Below are positions 17,868 through 27,516 of a stretch of 64,000 nucleotides of DNA, in pieces. Source of the DNA: Pseudomonas sp. Q2-TVG4-2 (GTDB lineage Bacteria; Pseudomonadota; Gammaproteobacteria; Pseudomonadales; Pseudomonadaceae); assembly GCF_013620795.1 (NCBI RefSeq), contig NZ_LGLW01000007.1, positions 62,001-126,000 of the forward strand. The letters are read 5' to 3'. Under the pieces are notes generated by a model, which was given only the letters and a program-made list of their open reading frames with translations, was not told the DNA's origin and did no database searches. Position 1 is the first letter of the stretch; every line of letters starts with the position of its first letter. Made by a program: the position numbers and the translations under genes.

Positions 17868-18851
17868 CTTATGCCTGTACTGCTGCCGGTACTGATTCGG
17901 CGATAGCTCGGTGTGCTGGCGAAACAGTCGAGCGAAGAAGCTGGCATCGTCGTAGCCCACTTCGTAGCTGATGGTCTTGATGCTCTTGCGGGTGGTGGAG
18001 AGCAGTGTCTTGGCTGTCTCGATGCGCAACCGCTGCAAATAGTGCAGCGGTTTGTCGCCCGTGGCCGCCTGAAACCGCCGCATGAAGTTGCGAATGCTCA
18101 TGCCGTGGTCCCGCGCCACGTCCTCGAAGCGAAATTTTTCCGCGAAATGTTCCTCAAGCCACTCCTGAATCTGCAGGACGCGGGTATCCAGGTGAAGTTT
18201 CTGGCCGCCGAAGCCGATGCGTCCGGGGTTGTAGTTGCGCCGCACCTCGAAGAGCACATCACGGGCCATGCCCTGTGCGATGTGCGCACCGCAGAAGCGC
18301 TCGACCAGATGCATGTAGAGGTCGCAGGCTGAGGTGGTGCCACCTGCGCAGTACAGGTTGTCGCTATCGGTGAGATGCTTTTCCTGAGTGAAGAGCACAC
18401 GTGGGAACCTTTCGGCGAATTCGCGGGCGAAGCGCCAGTGCGTGGTCCCTTCGCGCTCATCGAGCAATCCTGCTGCGGCCATCCAGAACGCTCCCGAGGC
18501 TTCGCCGCAGATGATGCTGCCGGCCGCGTGTCGCGCCTGCAACCAGGGTGCGACCTGCGGGTATTGCCGACAGAGCACGTCGAAATCGGCCCAGAACGCC
18601 GGCAGAATCACCGCGTCGGCATCATCCAGCGGCCCGTCTACCTCAATGCGAGGACCGCTGAAGGTAGTGACAGGCCGACCATCGGGGCTTACCAGTACAG
18701 TCTCGAAGGCAGGGGTTAGATCCAGGCCCAGTTGTTTGCCGTAGCGCAGGCTGGCCATGTGAAAGAAATCCTTGGCGTGCAGCAGGGTGGATGCAAATAC
18801 CCCGTCAGTGGCCAGAATGCTGATACGTTTCAATGGTTGAGCGGTGGGCAT
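17859..18851 (-). CDS. GlxA-family transcriptional regulator (DJ-1/PfpI domain + AraC HTH)
   Basis: 330-aa regulator. An amidotransferase-like DJ-1/PfpI domain fills residues 1-185 (SILATDGVFASTLLHAKDFF, VILPAFWADF, GEASGAFWMAAAGLLD). The residue at the usual cysteine position in CGEASG is Glu-Ala, so it is probably not an enzyme. A C-terminal AraC domain with two HTH motifs follows (DVARDHGMSIRNFMRRFQ and ISYEVGYDDASFFARLFRQ). The start MPTAQPLKR at 18851 is chosen; an upstream extension to 18959 lacks resemblance. Targets and ligand are unknown. Confidence 0.85.
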   Translation of the reverse strand: MPTAQPLKRISILATDGVFASTLLHAKDFFHMASLRYGKQLGLDLTPAFETVLVSPDGRPVTTFSGPRIEVDGPLDDADAVILPAFWADFDVLCRQYPQVAPWLQARHAAGSIICGEASGAFWMAAAGLLDEREGTTHWRFAREFAERFPRVLFTQEKHLTDSDNLYCAGGTTSACDLYMHLVERFCGAHIAQGMARDVLFEVRRNYNPGRIGFGGQKLHLDTRVLQIQEWLEEHFAEKFRFEDVARDHGMSIRNFMRRFQAATGDKPLHYLQRLRIETAKTLLSTTRKSIKTISYEVGYDDASFFARLFRQHTELSPNQYRQQYRHKGS

Positions 18852-19022
18852 GCCTTGTCTTCCGGTGACTCTGATTATTTTTGTAGGGCAAAGCAGGGTA
18901 AAACTGCCGTAGCCCGGCGGGAGCGTCTTATTTTTTGCCTTGACTGTCCAGTCATCCATCCGTCTAACACGGCGGAACCGCTCAAGGCGCCGCCTATCTG
19001 AACAAGGACAGAGAGGACTTCC

Positions 19023-19751
19023 ATGATTACAAACACACCGCAGCCTAGGTCCGAAGCCTTCAGCGGGTGGGATGGCAGTCCCGCCGCCGCCCGAGAGATG
19101 CAGAAACAGCTGGCCAGCAAGGTCGTACTGAAGGATGACTTTGGGCCGCTACGGCTGATCGCTGGGGTCGATGTCGGCTTCGAAGAGGGTGGCAAAATTA
19201 CCCGCGCGGCGGTCGTACTGCTCGATGCCGACACCCTTGAACCGCTGGAGCAGACGCTGGCGCGGATTCCGACCAGCATGCCTTATATCCCCGGACTGCT
19301 GTCCTTTCGCGAGCTGCCTGCCGTGTTGCAGGCGCTCGACTCGCTCGGGCAGACGCCGGATCTGATCTTCTCCGACGGGCACGGTATCGCGCACCCGCGG
19401 GGCCTCGGTATCGCCGCGCATCTGGGCGTCATTACCGGCCTGCCAACCATCGGCGTTGCCAAGAAGATCCTCACCGGCCAGCATGATGCGCTCGGCGAGC
19501 GGCGTGGCGATCAGGTTGATCTGCTGGACAAGGGCGGCAAGCTTATCGGCACCGTACTGCGCAGCAAGGACAAGGTTCGGCCGCTGATCATCTCGCCGGG
19601 CAATCGGGTCAGTCTGGCGACTGCGCCGCTACTTGTGATGCGCTATGTCACGCGCTATCGCCTGCCGGAGCCGACGCGGCTGGCCGATCGCCTTGCCTCG
19701 TGCCGCGATGAAAAGCGCGCCGACAGCCAGCAGGCCATGGATCTCGAATAG
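19023..19751 (+). CDS. nfi: Endonuclease V (deoxyinosine 3' endonuclease)
   Basis: Cleaves DNA one nucleotide 3' to deoxyinosine to begin repair of deaminated adenine. Catalytic and structural motifs: GVDVGF with Asp near residue 50, the [11 protein letters not shown] motif with the catalytic Glu, and [14 protein letters not shown] with the second Asp. The last about 20 residues are variable. The length of 242 aa is typical. It runs in the same direction as ampD, 72 bp upstream of it, and may share a transcript. Confidence 0.93.
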   Translation: MITNTPQPRSEAFSGWDGSPAAAREMQKQLASKVVLKDDFGPLRLIAGVDVGFEEGGKITRAAVVLLDADTLEPLEQTLARIPTSMPYIPGLLSFRELPAVLQALDSLGQTPDLIFSDGHGIAHPRGLGIAAHLGVITGLPTIGVAKKILTGQHDALGERRGDQVDLLDKGGKLIGTVLRSKDKVRPLIISPGNRVSLATAPLLVMRYVTRYRLPEPTRLADRLASCRDEKRADSQQAMDLE

Positions 19752-19823
19752 GCAGGCAAGCTTGCAGCCGGCCGCCCGCAGGCGCTAGCCTGCAAACCCG
19801 CAGATTACCCAGGTGTCGCCCCG

Positions 19824-20375
19824 ATGCAGCTGGATCATGCGACAGGCTGGTGCCGAGGCATTCATCACTGTCCCTCGCCCAACTTCAACCAGCGTCCGGA
19901 TGGCGAGATTTCGCTGTTGGTCATCCACAACATCAGCCTGCCGCCTGGATGCTTCGGGACCGGCAAGGTTCAGCAATTCTTTCAGAACTGCCTTCCCACA
20001 GACGAGCACCCTTTTTTCGAGGAGATCGCGAGTCTGCAGGTGTCGGCGCATTTCCTCATCGAGCGTGATGGCGCGATTACCCAGTTCGTGTCTTGTCTGG
20101 ATCGCGCCTGGCACGCCGGAATCTCGCGCTTCGGTGAGCGTGAAAGCTGCAATGACTTTTCCCTCGGTATCGAACTCGAAGGCACTGATGAGGCACCCTA
20201 CAGTGAGGCTCAGTACGACAGTCTGATTCGCCTCTGTCAGGTGCTTCAGCAAGCCTATCCGGCGATTACGCCCGAGCGGGTCCGTGGCCACAGCGATATC
20301 GCGCCGGGGCGCAAGACCGACCCGGGCCCTGCGTTCGACTGGCAGCGTCTGCGCTCGACCTCGATCGTTGTCTGA
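19824..20375 (+). CDS. ampD: AmpD 1,6-anhydro-N-acetylmuramyl-L-alanine amidase
   Basis: Cytosolic zinc amidase of cell-wall recycling; its loss derepresses AmpC beta-lactamase through AmpR. Zn ligands and catalytic residues are in place: His35 in LVIHNIS, Glu117 in LGIELEG, His156 in RGHSDIAPGRKTDPG with Lys164 and Asp166. The length of 183 aa is typical. ampE follows after 23 bp, forming the standard ampDE operon. Confidence 0.95.
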   Translation: MQLDHATGWCRGIHHCPSPNFNQRPDGEISLLVIHNISLPPGCFGTGKVQQFFQNCLPTDEHPFFEEIASLQVSAHFLIERDGAITQFVSCLDRAWHAGISRFGERESCNDFSLGIELEGTDEAPYSEAQYDSLIRLCQVLQQAYPAITPERVRGHSDIAPGRKTDPGPAFDWQRLRSTSIVV

Positions 20376-20398
20376 AACCGCCCATACAGGATGTCGAA

Positions 20399-21235
20399 AT
20401 GACCTTTCTCGTAGTGCTGCTGGCGCTCCTCATAGACAAGCTCACCGATTGGCGGCGTGACGTGCAGCAGGATGGGCCCTGGCTGCAACTGCTGCGGCGG
20501 ATCGAAGGGCACGCGGGTATGTCCTCCAGGCCATGGCTGGGCTTATCGCTGTTAGTGCTCTTGCCGGTGTTGTTGCTCGGGCTGCTGCTGATTGCACTCA
20601 AGCCGTTGGCCTACGGTTGGCTCAGCCTGCCCCTACATCTGCTGGTGCTGCTCTACAGCCTGGGTCGCGGGCAAGGTAAGCGGGAATTCGGCGCGTTCCG
20701 CGATGCCTGGCGCCGGGGCGATAGCGAAGCGGCCACGCTGGTAGCCGAGCGCGATCTGGGGCTTAGCGCGTCGGATGCGCCGAGCCTGCTGCGTGCCGTC
20801 GAGGCGCAACTGCTCTGGCGTAGCCACCAGGGTTTCTTTGCAGTCATCTTCTGGTACGTGTTGCTTGGCCCCGTGGCCGCACTGGCCTACCGGCTGCTTG
20901 CGCTGACTATCGAACATTCTCGAAGTGAAAACACCCATGAACGGGCCGCACAGCTGCGGCACGCCTTCGATTGGCTGCCGGTGCGGGTCCTGCTCGCCAG
21001 CTTCGGACTGGTTGGCAATTTCGTCGCGGTTAATCGCGTCTTGCTGCAGGAGGTGCTGCACTGGGAAATTCCCGCTTCACGATTGCTGGCAGAGGTTGGT
21101 CCGGTTGCGGCTGACCTGAGCGAGTCGTATGAAGGCGAGGCGGGTATCGTCCGGCTCGATAGTCTCGCCGCTTTGCTGGTGCGCACTCGCATGCTCTGGT
21201 ACGCGGCCATTGCCCTCTGGGTTCTTCTTCTCTAG
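20399..21235 (+). CDS. ampE: AmpE regulatory signalling membrane protein
   Basis: 278-aa inner-membrane protein of the AmpE family, co-transcribed with ampD. Hydrophobic segments lie near residues 1-13, 45-70 (LSLLVLLPVLLLGLLLIAL), 76-90, 145-165 and at the C-terminus (AAIALWVLLL). The cytoplasmic loop holds the conserved SDAPSLLRAVEAQLLWR region. Its exact biochemical role is unsettled; it has been proposed to sense or transport in beta-lactamase control. Confidence 0.92.
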   Translation: MTFLVVLLALLIDKLTDWRRDVQQDGPWLQLLRRIEGHAGMSSRPWLGLSLLVLLPVLLLGLLLIALKPLAYGWLSLPLHLLVLLYSLGRGQGKREFGAFRDAWRRGDSEAATLVAERDLGLSASDAPSLLRAVEAQLLWRSHQGFFAVIFWYVLLGPVAALAYRLLALTIEHSRSENTHERAAQLRHAFDWLPVRVLLASFGLVGNFVAVNRVLLQEVLHWEIPASRLLAEVGPVAADLSESYEGEAGIVRLDSLAALLVRTRMLWYAAIALWVLLL

Positions 21236-21495
21236 CCCTTCTCGGTCATTCCAGAAGGCCGCCTCGCATCGCGCCTGATTGCAGCGCGCGCCGGCAGCCA
21301 GGCGTCGGATAAGCACGCTGGATATGCCGGGATCGGTGTGCCTTCTGTCGCTTGCCTGGCCATCATCATGCCATTACCTTAAGTTACATAAACAACGACC
21401 GATATCCCGTATAAGTTTCTCGCGCCACTCTCTGACGAGCCCTGCTGCTGCCCTCGATGCTGCCGGCAATAAAACAAGAAATTGGGAGACGTCTT

Positions 21496-23526
21496 TTGAA
21501 CAGTCTGTTGTATCCCGCGATTGCATTGATGAACCGCTTGAGCTTCGGGATGAAGTTCAGCCTGATCAGCGTCCTCTTCTTTGTTCCCATGTTGCTGACC
21601 AACTTCTATCTGGTGCGTGACTCGTACCGGGAGTTCGTTGGTACCCGCACCGAGCTGCAGAGCCTGGAGCTGTTGGGCACGGCGTTGCAACTACGCCGCG
21701 AGATGGAAGACTGGAAAGATCTGGTCGAGATCGAGGGCATCATCGGCCAGACTGGCGAGGTGCAGGCACTGGTGAGTCGGCTGGATGATGCCGAGCGAGA
21801 GCTTTCCGCTCGAATGCAAGCGCTGGAGCCGGTCAGCGACAATCCCGAGCAGGTGGCTGAATTCAACACCCGTCGAGACGAGCTCGGCGCTGCCCTGCGC
21901 GAGGCCCAGGGACAGCAGTCATTGCAGGCCAAGGCGGCGATGGCGCGAGCGTTGCTGGGCAAGGCTCAGGTGATGATCAAGCTGATCGCCAGTCAGTCGG
22001 GGCTGAGCCAGGACAGCCAGCGGGATGTACGGATGCTCGCCGAACTGCTGACCTCGGTCACGCCATCGATTACTGCGGCGCTCGGCGAAGGCCGGGCGGT
22101 CGGTTCCTACACGTTTGGTCAGGGCTTTCTGAACTCCGATGCCAGCAATAAGCTGGACGAGCTGTTGCTTGAACTGGAGAAGCAGCAGGCTCAATACAGC
22201 GCCCAGTTGCAGGACGTTCTCGGCGGCAGTGCCGCCGCGTTGCGTCAGCTCGAAAGCTACACCGAAGCCAGCCGCGGCTCCCTTCAGATCAGCAGCGATA
22301 TTTTTCAGGATCAGGTGATCATGGCCGAAGCGCTAGATCGCCCCTGGGATGAGTTCTACGACCTGATCAGCGCCGAGATGGCAAAGACCTATGCGCTCAA
22401 CGATGCCATTCTCGGCTTTCTTGGTGATGAGCTCGAGCTGCGCCTGGAGCAGAAACGCCTATTGATGGTCTTGTTGCTGGCCGCGCTGGCGCTGGTTTTC
22501 CTGCTGGTGGTCTACCTCTACAGCGCCTTCTACATGTCTACTCGCGCGTCGCTGCGCAGCCTCGGCGCCACCATGGGCCGAGTGGCCGCGGGGGATATGA
22601 CGGCACGTTTCGAGGTGCAGAGCCGTGACGAGCTGGGCGAGCTGGGACAGGTCTTCAACGAGACCGTGGCAAAGATTCGCGAGCTGATCGAACGCGTCGG
22701 TCAGACGGTGGGCGAGGTGGAGCGTCAGGCGTCGCGAGTCGAAACCATTTCCGGCGAGAGCAACCAGACGGTCTCCGAACAGCGCGGTCAGATCGAGCAG
22801 GTCGCCACCGCCATGAACGAGATGTCGGCAACCGCTCAGGGCGTCGCGACCAGCGCAGAAGCCGCGGTCGGCAGTGCTCAGGGTGTCAACGATGAAACAG
22901 CGAACGGACGTAGTCTGGTGGAGGCGCAGGTCGACGGCATCGGGCGGTTGGCAGCGGAGATCGAGCAGTCGGTCAACGTGATCAATCAGTTGGCCAGCGA
23001 TAGCAAAGCCATCAGTCAGGTTCTGGATGTGATCAAGGGCGTTGCAGAACAGACCAACCTGCTGGCGCTCAACGCGGCGATTGAGGCGGCGCGTGCTGGC
23101 GAGCAGGGCCGCGGCTTCGCTGTGGTCGCCGATGAGGTGCGTAACCTGGCCAAACGCACCCAGCAGTCCACCGAGGAGATCGAACAAATGATCGGCCGGC
23201 TGCAGGGCGGTGTCGGAGCGGCGGTCAAGACTATGCATTCCAGCCACTCGATGGCCGAAGAAACCGTCAGCCAGTCGGCTCAGGTCCAACAGGCCCTAGA
23301 GAACATCCTCGGTGCGGTCGGCATCATCGTCGATCAGAACCAGCAGATCGCCGCGGCTGCCGAAGAGCAGACGGCCGTCGCGCATGATATCGATCGCAAC
23401 ATCGTCGCCATCAACGAGGCCGGCCAACGCACCGCCGAAGGCGCAGGGCACACCGAACAGGCCAGTCGCGAGCTCACCGAGCTGGTCGGGCGCCTGCAAC
23501 AGCTGATCGGGGCATTCCGCGTCTAA
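21496..23526 (+). CDS. methyl-accepting chemotaxis protein
   Basis: 676-aa chemoreceptor. TM1 lies near residues 20-38 (FSLISVLFFVPMLLTNF), then a long, helical periplasmic sensing domain of about 270 residues, TM2 (LLMVLLLAALALVFLLVVYL), a HAMP domain, and a cytoplasmic signalling domain with the hairpin tip EQTNLLALNAAIEAARAGEQ and VVADEVRNLA. It matches the PA4520-type receptor next to ampDE in Pseudomonas. The start chosen is a TTG at 21496 behind GGGAG; an ATG at 21457 lacks a ribosome binding site. The ligand is unknown. Confidence 0.9.
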   Translation: MNSLLYPAIALMNRLSFGMKFSLISVLFFVPMLLTNFYLVRDSYREFVGTRTELQSLELLGTALQLRREMEDWKDLVEIEGIIGQTGEVQALVSRLDDAERELSARMQALEPVSDNPEQVAEFNTRRDELGAALREAQGQQSLQAKAAMARALLGKAQVMIKLIASQSGLSQDSQRDVRMLAELLTSVTPSITAALGEGRAVGSYTFGQGFLNSDASNKLDELLLELEKQQAQYSAQLQDVLGGSAAALRQLESYTEASRGSLQISSDIFQDQVIMAEALDRPWDEFYDLISAEMAKTYALNDAILGFLGDELELRLEQKRLLMVLLLAALALVFLLVVYLYSAFYMSTRASLRSLGATMGRVAAGDMTARFEVQSRDELGELGQVFNETVAKIRELIERVGQTVGEVERQASRVETISGESNQTVSEQRGQIEQVATAMNEMSATAQGVATSAEAAVGSAQGVNDETANGRSLVEAQVDGIGRLAAEIEQSVNVINQLASDSKAISQVLDVIKGVAEQTNLLALNAAIEAARAGEQGRGFAVVADEVRNLAKRTQQSTEEIEQMIGRLQGGVGAAVKTMHSSHSMAEETVSQSAQVQQALENILGAVGIIVDQNQQIAAAAEEQTAVAHDIDRNIVAINEAGQRTAEGAGHTEQASRELTELVGRLQQLIGAFRV

Positions 23527-23540
23527 CGAGGATTGATGGC

Positions 23541-24320
23541 TCAGCTCCAGCCAAACAGTTCGCAGCTGTTACGGTAACTGGCGTCTGCCAGTTCCTCGGG
23601 GCTGATGCCGCGAAGCTCGGCCAGCTCGCGGCAGATATCAGGGAGAAACTCGGGGCTGTTGCGCTGGCCGGCGTGGCTGTGAGGCGCAATATCCGGCGCA
23701 TCAGTCTCAAGCACGATACTTTCCAGCGGTAGTTGTCGCAGCACGCGATGCATGCGGTGCGCCTGGGGCCAGGTGCCGGCACCGCCGAGGCCGAGCTTGT
23801 AGCCCATCCGGATATATTCGCGTGCCTCTTCCCAACTGCCACTGAAAGCATGGGCGATGCCGGTGCGCTTGATTTTGCGTTGCTTCAGCGTTGCGATCAT
23901 CGGCGCGTGGGCGCGGCGAACATGCAGCAGGACCGGCAGCTCGAATTCGTCAGCCATGTCCAGCTGGGCTTCGAGCAGGTGCTGCTGGCGCTCCTTGTCG
24001 GGATCAACGATGTAGTAATCCAGACCGATCTCGCCGATGGCGCAGAGCTTGTCTTCGCCGCGCAACTGCCGCAGCCACTCGCGCAGGCTGTCGATATGCT
24101 CGGGTCGATGGTCCTTCAGAAACACCGGATGCAGCCCCAGCGCGGCGTAAACTGCCGGCAGGTCCTGGGCCAGCTGCCAGACCCTTGCCCAATTCGCCTG
24201 ATGCACACCCAACACCAGAATGCGCTCGACGCCGGCCGCTTTGCTGCGAGCCAGTACCTCACCGCGGTCGGCATCGAAGGGGTCGAAGTCGAGATGGGTG
24301 TGGGTATCAATCAGGCGCAC
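23541..24320 (-). CDS. TatD-family metal-dependent hydrolase (DNase-like)
   Basis: 259-aa TIM-barrel metallohydrolase. Metal-site motifs: DTHTHLDFDPFD at the N-terminus, GEIGLDYY near residue 93, LLHVRRAHAP (His), HAFSGSWEEA and ETDAPDI near 205. TatD members act as 3'-5' exonucleases or DNases. Convergent with the chemoreceptor gene. The substrate of this paralogue (YjjV-like) is not established by sequence. Confidence 0.9.
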   Translation of the reverse strand: MRLIDTHTHLDFDPFDADRGEVLARSKAAGVERILVLGVHQANWARVWQLAQDLPAVYAALGLHPVFLKDHRPEHIDSLREWLRQLRGEDKLCAIGEIGLDYYIVDPDKERQQHLLEAQLDMADEFELPVLLHVRRAHAPMIATLKQRKIKRTGIAHAFSGSWEEAREYIRMGYKLGLGGAGTWPQAHRMHRVLRQLPLESIVLETDAPDIAPHSHAGQRNSPEFLPDICRELAELRGISPEELADASYRNSCELFGWS

Positions 24321-24365
24321 GGCCGGTTTCTCCTGGTCAGAGCTGGATACGGATGAAGTGGCAGT

Positions 24366-24611
24366 TCAGCGGCTCGGCTCTTCTTCGATCTGGATATCGC
24401 TGACCCCCAACTCCGCTATGCGGCTGTCCTCGCTAGGGCGCTCCGGATTCTCCCAAGGCGCATCGGTCGCCGCGCGTGGCTCGCGAACATGATGCAGCAG
24501 AATCTCCAGTTCGGCCTGCTCGATGTCCGGCTCTTCGAAGGAGCTGAGCGTCAGCGAGGCTGGATTGCCGTTGATCAGATAGTGGATACGGTAGCGTTTC
24601 AGGTCGGTCAT
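24366..24611 (-). CDS. conserved hypothetical small protein
   Basis: 81-aa protein starting MTDLKRYRIHYLINGNPASL. It is acidic, with no transmembrane segment and no recognisable domain. The start at 24611 is preferred over 24641 because MTDLKRY fits the family pattern I recall from pseudomonads. It sits between ada and the TatD gene on the same strand with gaps of 48 and 45 bp, so it is probably in one operon. Function unknown. Confidence 0.6.
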   Translation of the reverse strand: MTDLKRYRIHYLINGNPASLTLSSFEEPDIEQAELEILLHHVREPRAATDAPWENPERPSEDSRIAELGVSDIQIEEEPSR

Positions 24612-24659
24612 GGCGGCTCTCGAGTCCAGGTTGTGGAACATCGGACCGCCAAATCGCCG

Positions 24660-25697
24660 TCAGGCTCCCGAGTCTTCACGCTCCGATTCAAGCAACGCCG
24701 CTTTGCGCTCGATGCCCCAGCGATAGCCGGTCAGCGACTGATTGGCGCCCACCACGCGGTGGCAGGGCACCAGAAGCCCGACTGGATTGCTCGCACAGGC
24801 ACGAGCGACGGCGCGGGCGTGGCTGCCGAGGCTTTCGGCCAGCTCGCCATAACGTCGGGTTTGGCCCGGGGGAATCTCTTGCAGCGCCTGCCAGACCCGT
24901 TGCTGAAACGCGCTGCCACGCAGGTCGAGCGGCAGCCGGGCGGCGCGTGAAGGTTCTTCCAGCTGCGCCAAGATCGAATGCAACCACTCGCCCAAGCCCT
25001 CCTGATCACGCTGCAATTGCGCTGCGGCGAAGCGCGATTGCAATTCGCTCAGCAGCGTTTGTTCATCGTCACCGAACAGCAGCGCGCAGATCCCGCGGTC
25101 ACTGGCGGCGATCAACAGCAGGCCCAGCGGGCACGCGCCGATGGCATAGCGCAGCGACTCGCCGGCCCCCTTGCGACGTCGCTGAGCCGGGCTCAGCGCC
25201 GTGACATCCTGATAAGCGCCGCGGGTGCTTCCGTAGCCTGCATCCAAGGCTGCGCTCAACACCGAATCGGCTGCAGGTAAGCGCGTCTCCAGTCGCTCCC
25301 GGCGGCGCGCTGCAGCCCAGGCGCGTGGGGTAAGGCCGGTGCGGGCCTTGAACGCGCGGGCCAGGTGCGATGAGGACAGACCGATACGTGCTGCAAGCTG
25401 ATCCAGCGTCATCGGCTCAGGGCTTTCATCCAGCAGGCGACAGGCGGCGATGACCAAGGCGTCGAGCTGTTCGGCTGGGCTTTGCCCCTGTGGCGAGCAG
25501 CGCCTGCATGCACGATAGCCGGCGGCTTCGGCATCTGCGGCATTGCTGAAGAAACTGACGCCGTCACGTCGTGGGCGGCGAGCCGGGCAACTTGGACGGC
25601 AGAAGATTCGGGTCGAGCGGACGGCGAATACGAAGCGACCATCAAAGCCTGCGTCGCGGTCGCAGAGGGCGTGCCAGCAGCGGTCGAAATCGAGCAT
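24660..25697 (-). CDS. ada: Ada bifunctional methylphosphotriester/O6-methylguanine-DNA methyltransferase and activator
   Basis: 345-aa adaptive-response protein. The N-terminal zinc domain has the Cys cluster IFCRPSCPAR and RACRRC; the first Cys accepts methyl groups from phosphotriesters. An AraC HTH follows (IGLSSSHLARAFKARTGLTP). The C-terminal methyltransferase has the active-site PCHRV near residue 320 and RAVARACASNP. The start MLDFDRCWHAL at 25697 fits the family. As in E. coli, the methylated form should activate its own and other alkylation-repair promoters. Divergent from the RIO kinase gene. Confidence 0.92.
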   Translation of the reverse strand: MLDFDRCWHALCDRDAGFDGRFVFAVRSTRIFCRPSCPARRPRRDGVSFFSNAADAEAAGYRACRRCSPQGQSPAEQLDALVIAACRLLDESPEPMTLDQLAARIGLSSSHLARAFKARTGLTPRAWAAARRRERLETRLPAADSVLSAALDAGYGSTRGAYQDVTALSPAQRRRKGAGESLRYAIGACPLGLLLIAASDRGICALLFGDDEQTLLSELQSRFAAAQLQRDQEGLGEWLHSILAQLEEPSRAARLPLDLRGSAFQQRVWQALQEIPPGQTRRYGELAESLGSHARAVARACASNPVGLLVPCHRVVGANQSLTGYRWGIERKAALLESEREDSGA

Positions 25698-25855
25698 TGG
25701 GGCGCTCCATGAGTGAGTGATTTCGATTGTCCGTCCTGCTCGCCTGCGATGCCAATCCACAACGCGCTTTTAAACTTGCGGACGAGCATGGAAGCCCGTT
25801 GACGATTACCGTAACCTGCAGGCCTGCATAGTCGAAAAGGGTCTGTAAGTCGCTG

Positions 25856-26746
25856 ATGAAAACGCCAAAACGACTCGAGTCGCTGGTCGAGGATGGGCTG
25901 ATCGACGAAGTGCTGCGGCCGCTGATGAGCGGCAAGGAAGCAGCGGTCTATGTGGTGCGCTGTGGTGACGAGCTGCGTTGCGCGAAGGTCTACAAGGAAG
26001 CCAACAACCGTAGTTTCCGCCAGGCGGTGAAGTACCAGGAAGGTCGCAAGGTGCGCAGTAGCCGCGACGCCCGCGCCATGGCCAAGGGCTCCAAGCACGG
26101 GCGCAAGGAAAAGGAAGAGAACTGGCAAAACGCCGAAGTCGCGGCATTGTTCCGTCTGGCGGATGCCGGCGTTCGTGTCCCGAAGCCGTACGACTTCCTC
26201 GACGGCGTGCTGCTGATGGAGATGGTTACCGGGGAAGATGGGGATGCCGCACCGCGCCTCAATGACGTCGACCTCCACCCTGACGATGCCCGTGAATTTC
26301 ATGCGTTCATGATCGGCGAGGTGGTGAAGATGCTCTGCGCCGGCCTGGTTCATGGTGATCTTTCCGAATTCAACGTGCTGCTCGATGAACACGGGCCGGT
26401 CATCATCGACCTGCCCCAGGCGGTGGATGCGGCCGGCAACAACCATGCGTTCGAGATGCTCGAGCGTGACGTGGGCAACATGTCGGCCTATTTCGGCCAG
26501 TTCGCGCCGGAACTGAAGTTCACCCGCTACGCCAAGGAAATGTGGGCACTTTACGAAGATGGCAAGCTGACGCCGGACTCCGAGCTGACCGGTGAATTTG
26601 CCGAACCGGAAGATGCCGCCGATCTCGACGCGGTGATGCGCGAAATCAAGGCTACCCTGGCCGATCAGGCGCGCAAGGAAGCGTTGCGCAATGCAACGGA
26701 CGAGCCCAGCGACGAACCGCCCACCCCGCCGTGGATGCGTAACTGA
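25856..26746 (+). CDS. RIO1-family serine/threonine protein kinase
   Basis: 296-aa atypical kinase of the RIO1 type. N-terminal SGKEAAVYVVRC stands in for the P-loop, ELRCAKVYKE carries the ATP-binding Lys, and the catalytic loop is VHGDLSEFNVLL with catalytic Asp near 170. IIDLPQAVD gives the metal-binding Asp. Pseudomonas homologues exist (PA4780 type). The Lys/Arg-rich loop (SSRDARAMAKGSKHGRKEKE) is typical. Its cellular target is unknown. Confidence 0.9.
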   Translation: MKTPKRLESLVEDGLIDEVLRPLMSGKEAAVYVVRCGDELRCAKVYKEANNRSFRQAVKYQEGRKVRSSRDARAMAKGSKHGRKEKEENWQNAEVAALFRLADAGVRVPKPYDFLDGVLLMEMVTGEDGDAAPRLNDVDLHPDDAREFHAFMIGEVVKMLCAGLVHGDLSEFNVLLDEHGPVIIDLPQAVDAAGNNHAFEMLERDVGNMSAYFGQFAPELKFTRYAKEMWALYEDGKLTPDSELTGEFAEPEDAADLDAVMREIKATLADQARKEALRNATDEPSDEPPTPPWMRN

Positions 26747-26761
26747 GGCTCAAGCGCAGAA

Positions 26762-26781
26762 GGGCTCGCCTCTACGAGCCC
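26762..26781 (+). terminator. possible terminator hairpin after RIO kinase
   Basis: GGGCTCG/CGAGCCC 7-bp stem with a CCTCTA loop, 15 bp after the stop codon, without a T-run. Confidence 0.4.
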
Positions 26782-26955
26782 GCTGACTCGAGGGTTTACG
26801 CTGCGCCTCGTCTCTGACCGCGCCCATGCGCCGGCTCGGCGTTCAGCCTATGCTGGCCAGCCAATCGCGATCGGCGGCAACGGCCAGCGGTTCGTGAACT
26901 CGCGATTGGGCGTATCATTGCCTGGCGTTTCAATGTCAGTGCAGGAGAAGTTGCA

Positions 26956-27420
26956 ATGCAAGGTCAGCCACAGGTCATCGAATATCTGAAAGAACTACTG
27001 CGCGGAGAGCTGGCGGCGCGCGATCAGTATTTCCTGCACTCGCGGATGTATGCCGATTGGGGTTTCACCAAGCTCTACGAGCGGATCAATCACGAGATGG
27101 AAGAAGAAACCCAGCACGCGGATGCGCTGCTCAAGCGCATCCTGTTCCTCGAAGGCACGCCGGACATGGTCCCTGATGCGATGACTCCCGGGGATACCGT
27201 GCCGGAAATGTTACGCAGCGATCTGGCGCTGGAATACAAGGTGCGTGAAGCGCTGGCCAGAGGCATCGAACTGGCCGAGTCGCACGGCGACTACCCGACT
27301 CGCGACATTCTGGCGGCGCAACTGATGGATACGGAGGAAGATCACGCCTACTGGCTGGAACAGCAGCTTGGCATGATCGACCGCATCGGTTTGCAAAATT
27401 ATCTGCAGTCGCAGGCCTGA
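26956..27420 (+). CDS. bfr: Bacterioferritin-type ferritin, likely without heme ligand
   Basis: 154-aa four-helix ferritin of the Bfr type ([38 protein letters not shown]-terminal GLQNYLQSQ). The diiron ferroxidase ligands are all visible: Glu18, Glu51, His54, Glu93, Glu127 and His130. At the position aligned to the heme-ligating Met52 of E. coli Bfr there is Thr52, with the nearest Met at 48. It may therefore be a heme-free subunit, or assemble with another Bfr. It stores iron in the cytoplasm. AGGAGAAG precedes the ATG. Confidence 0.9.
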   Translation: MQGQPQVIEYLKELLRGELAARDQYFLHSRMYADWGFTKLYERINHEMEEETQHADALLKRILFLEGTPDMVPDAMTPGDTVPEMLRSDLALEYKVREALARGIELAESHGDYPTRDILAAQLMDTEEDHAYWLEQQLGMIDRIGLQNYLQSQA

Positions 27421-27516
27421 CGACAGCCAGATCTTTTTTCGTATTTTGGGAACCGGGTCGCTCCAGCGAGATCAATACGCCAGTATGCAAATCCTAACGT
27501 CGCAGGGAGGTGGCGG

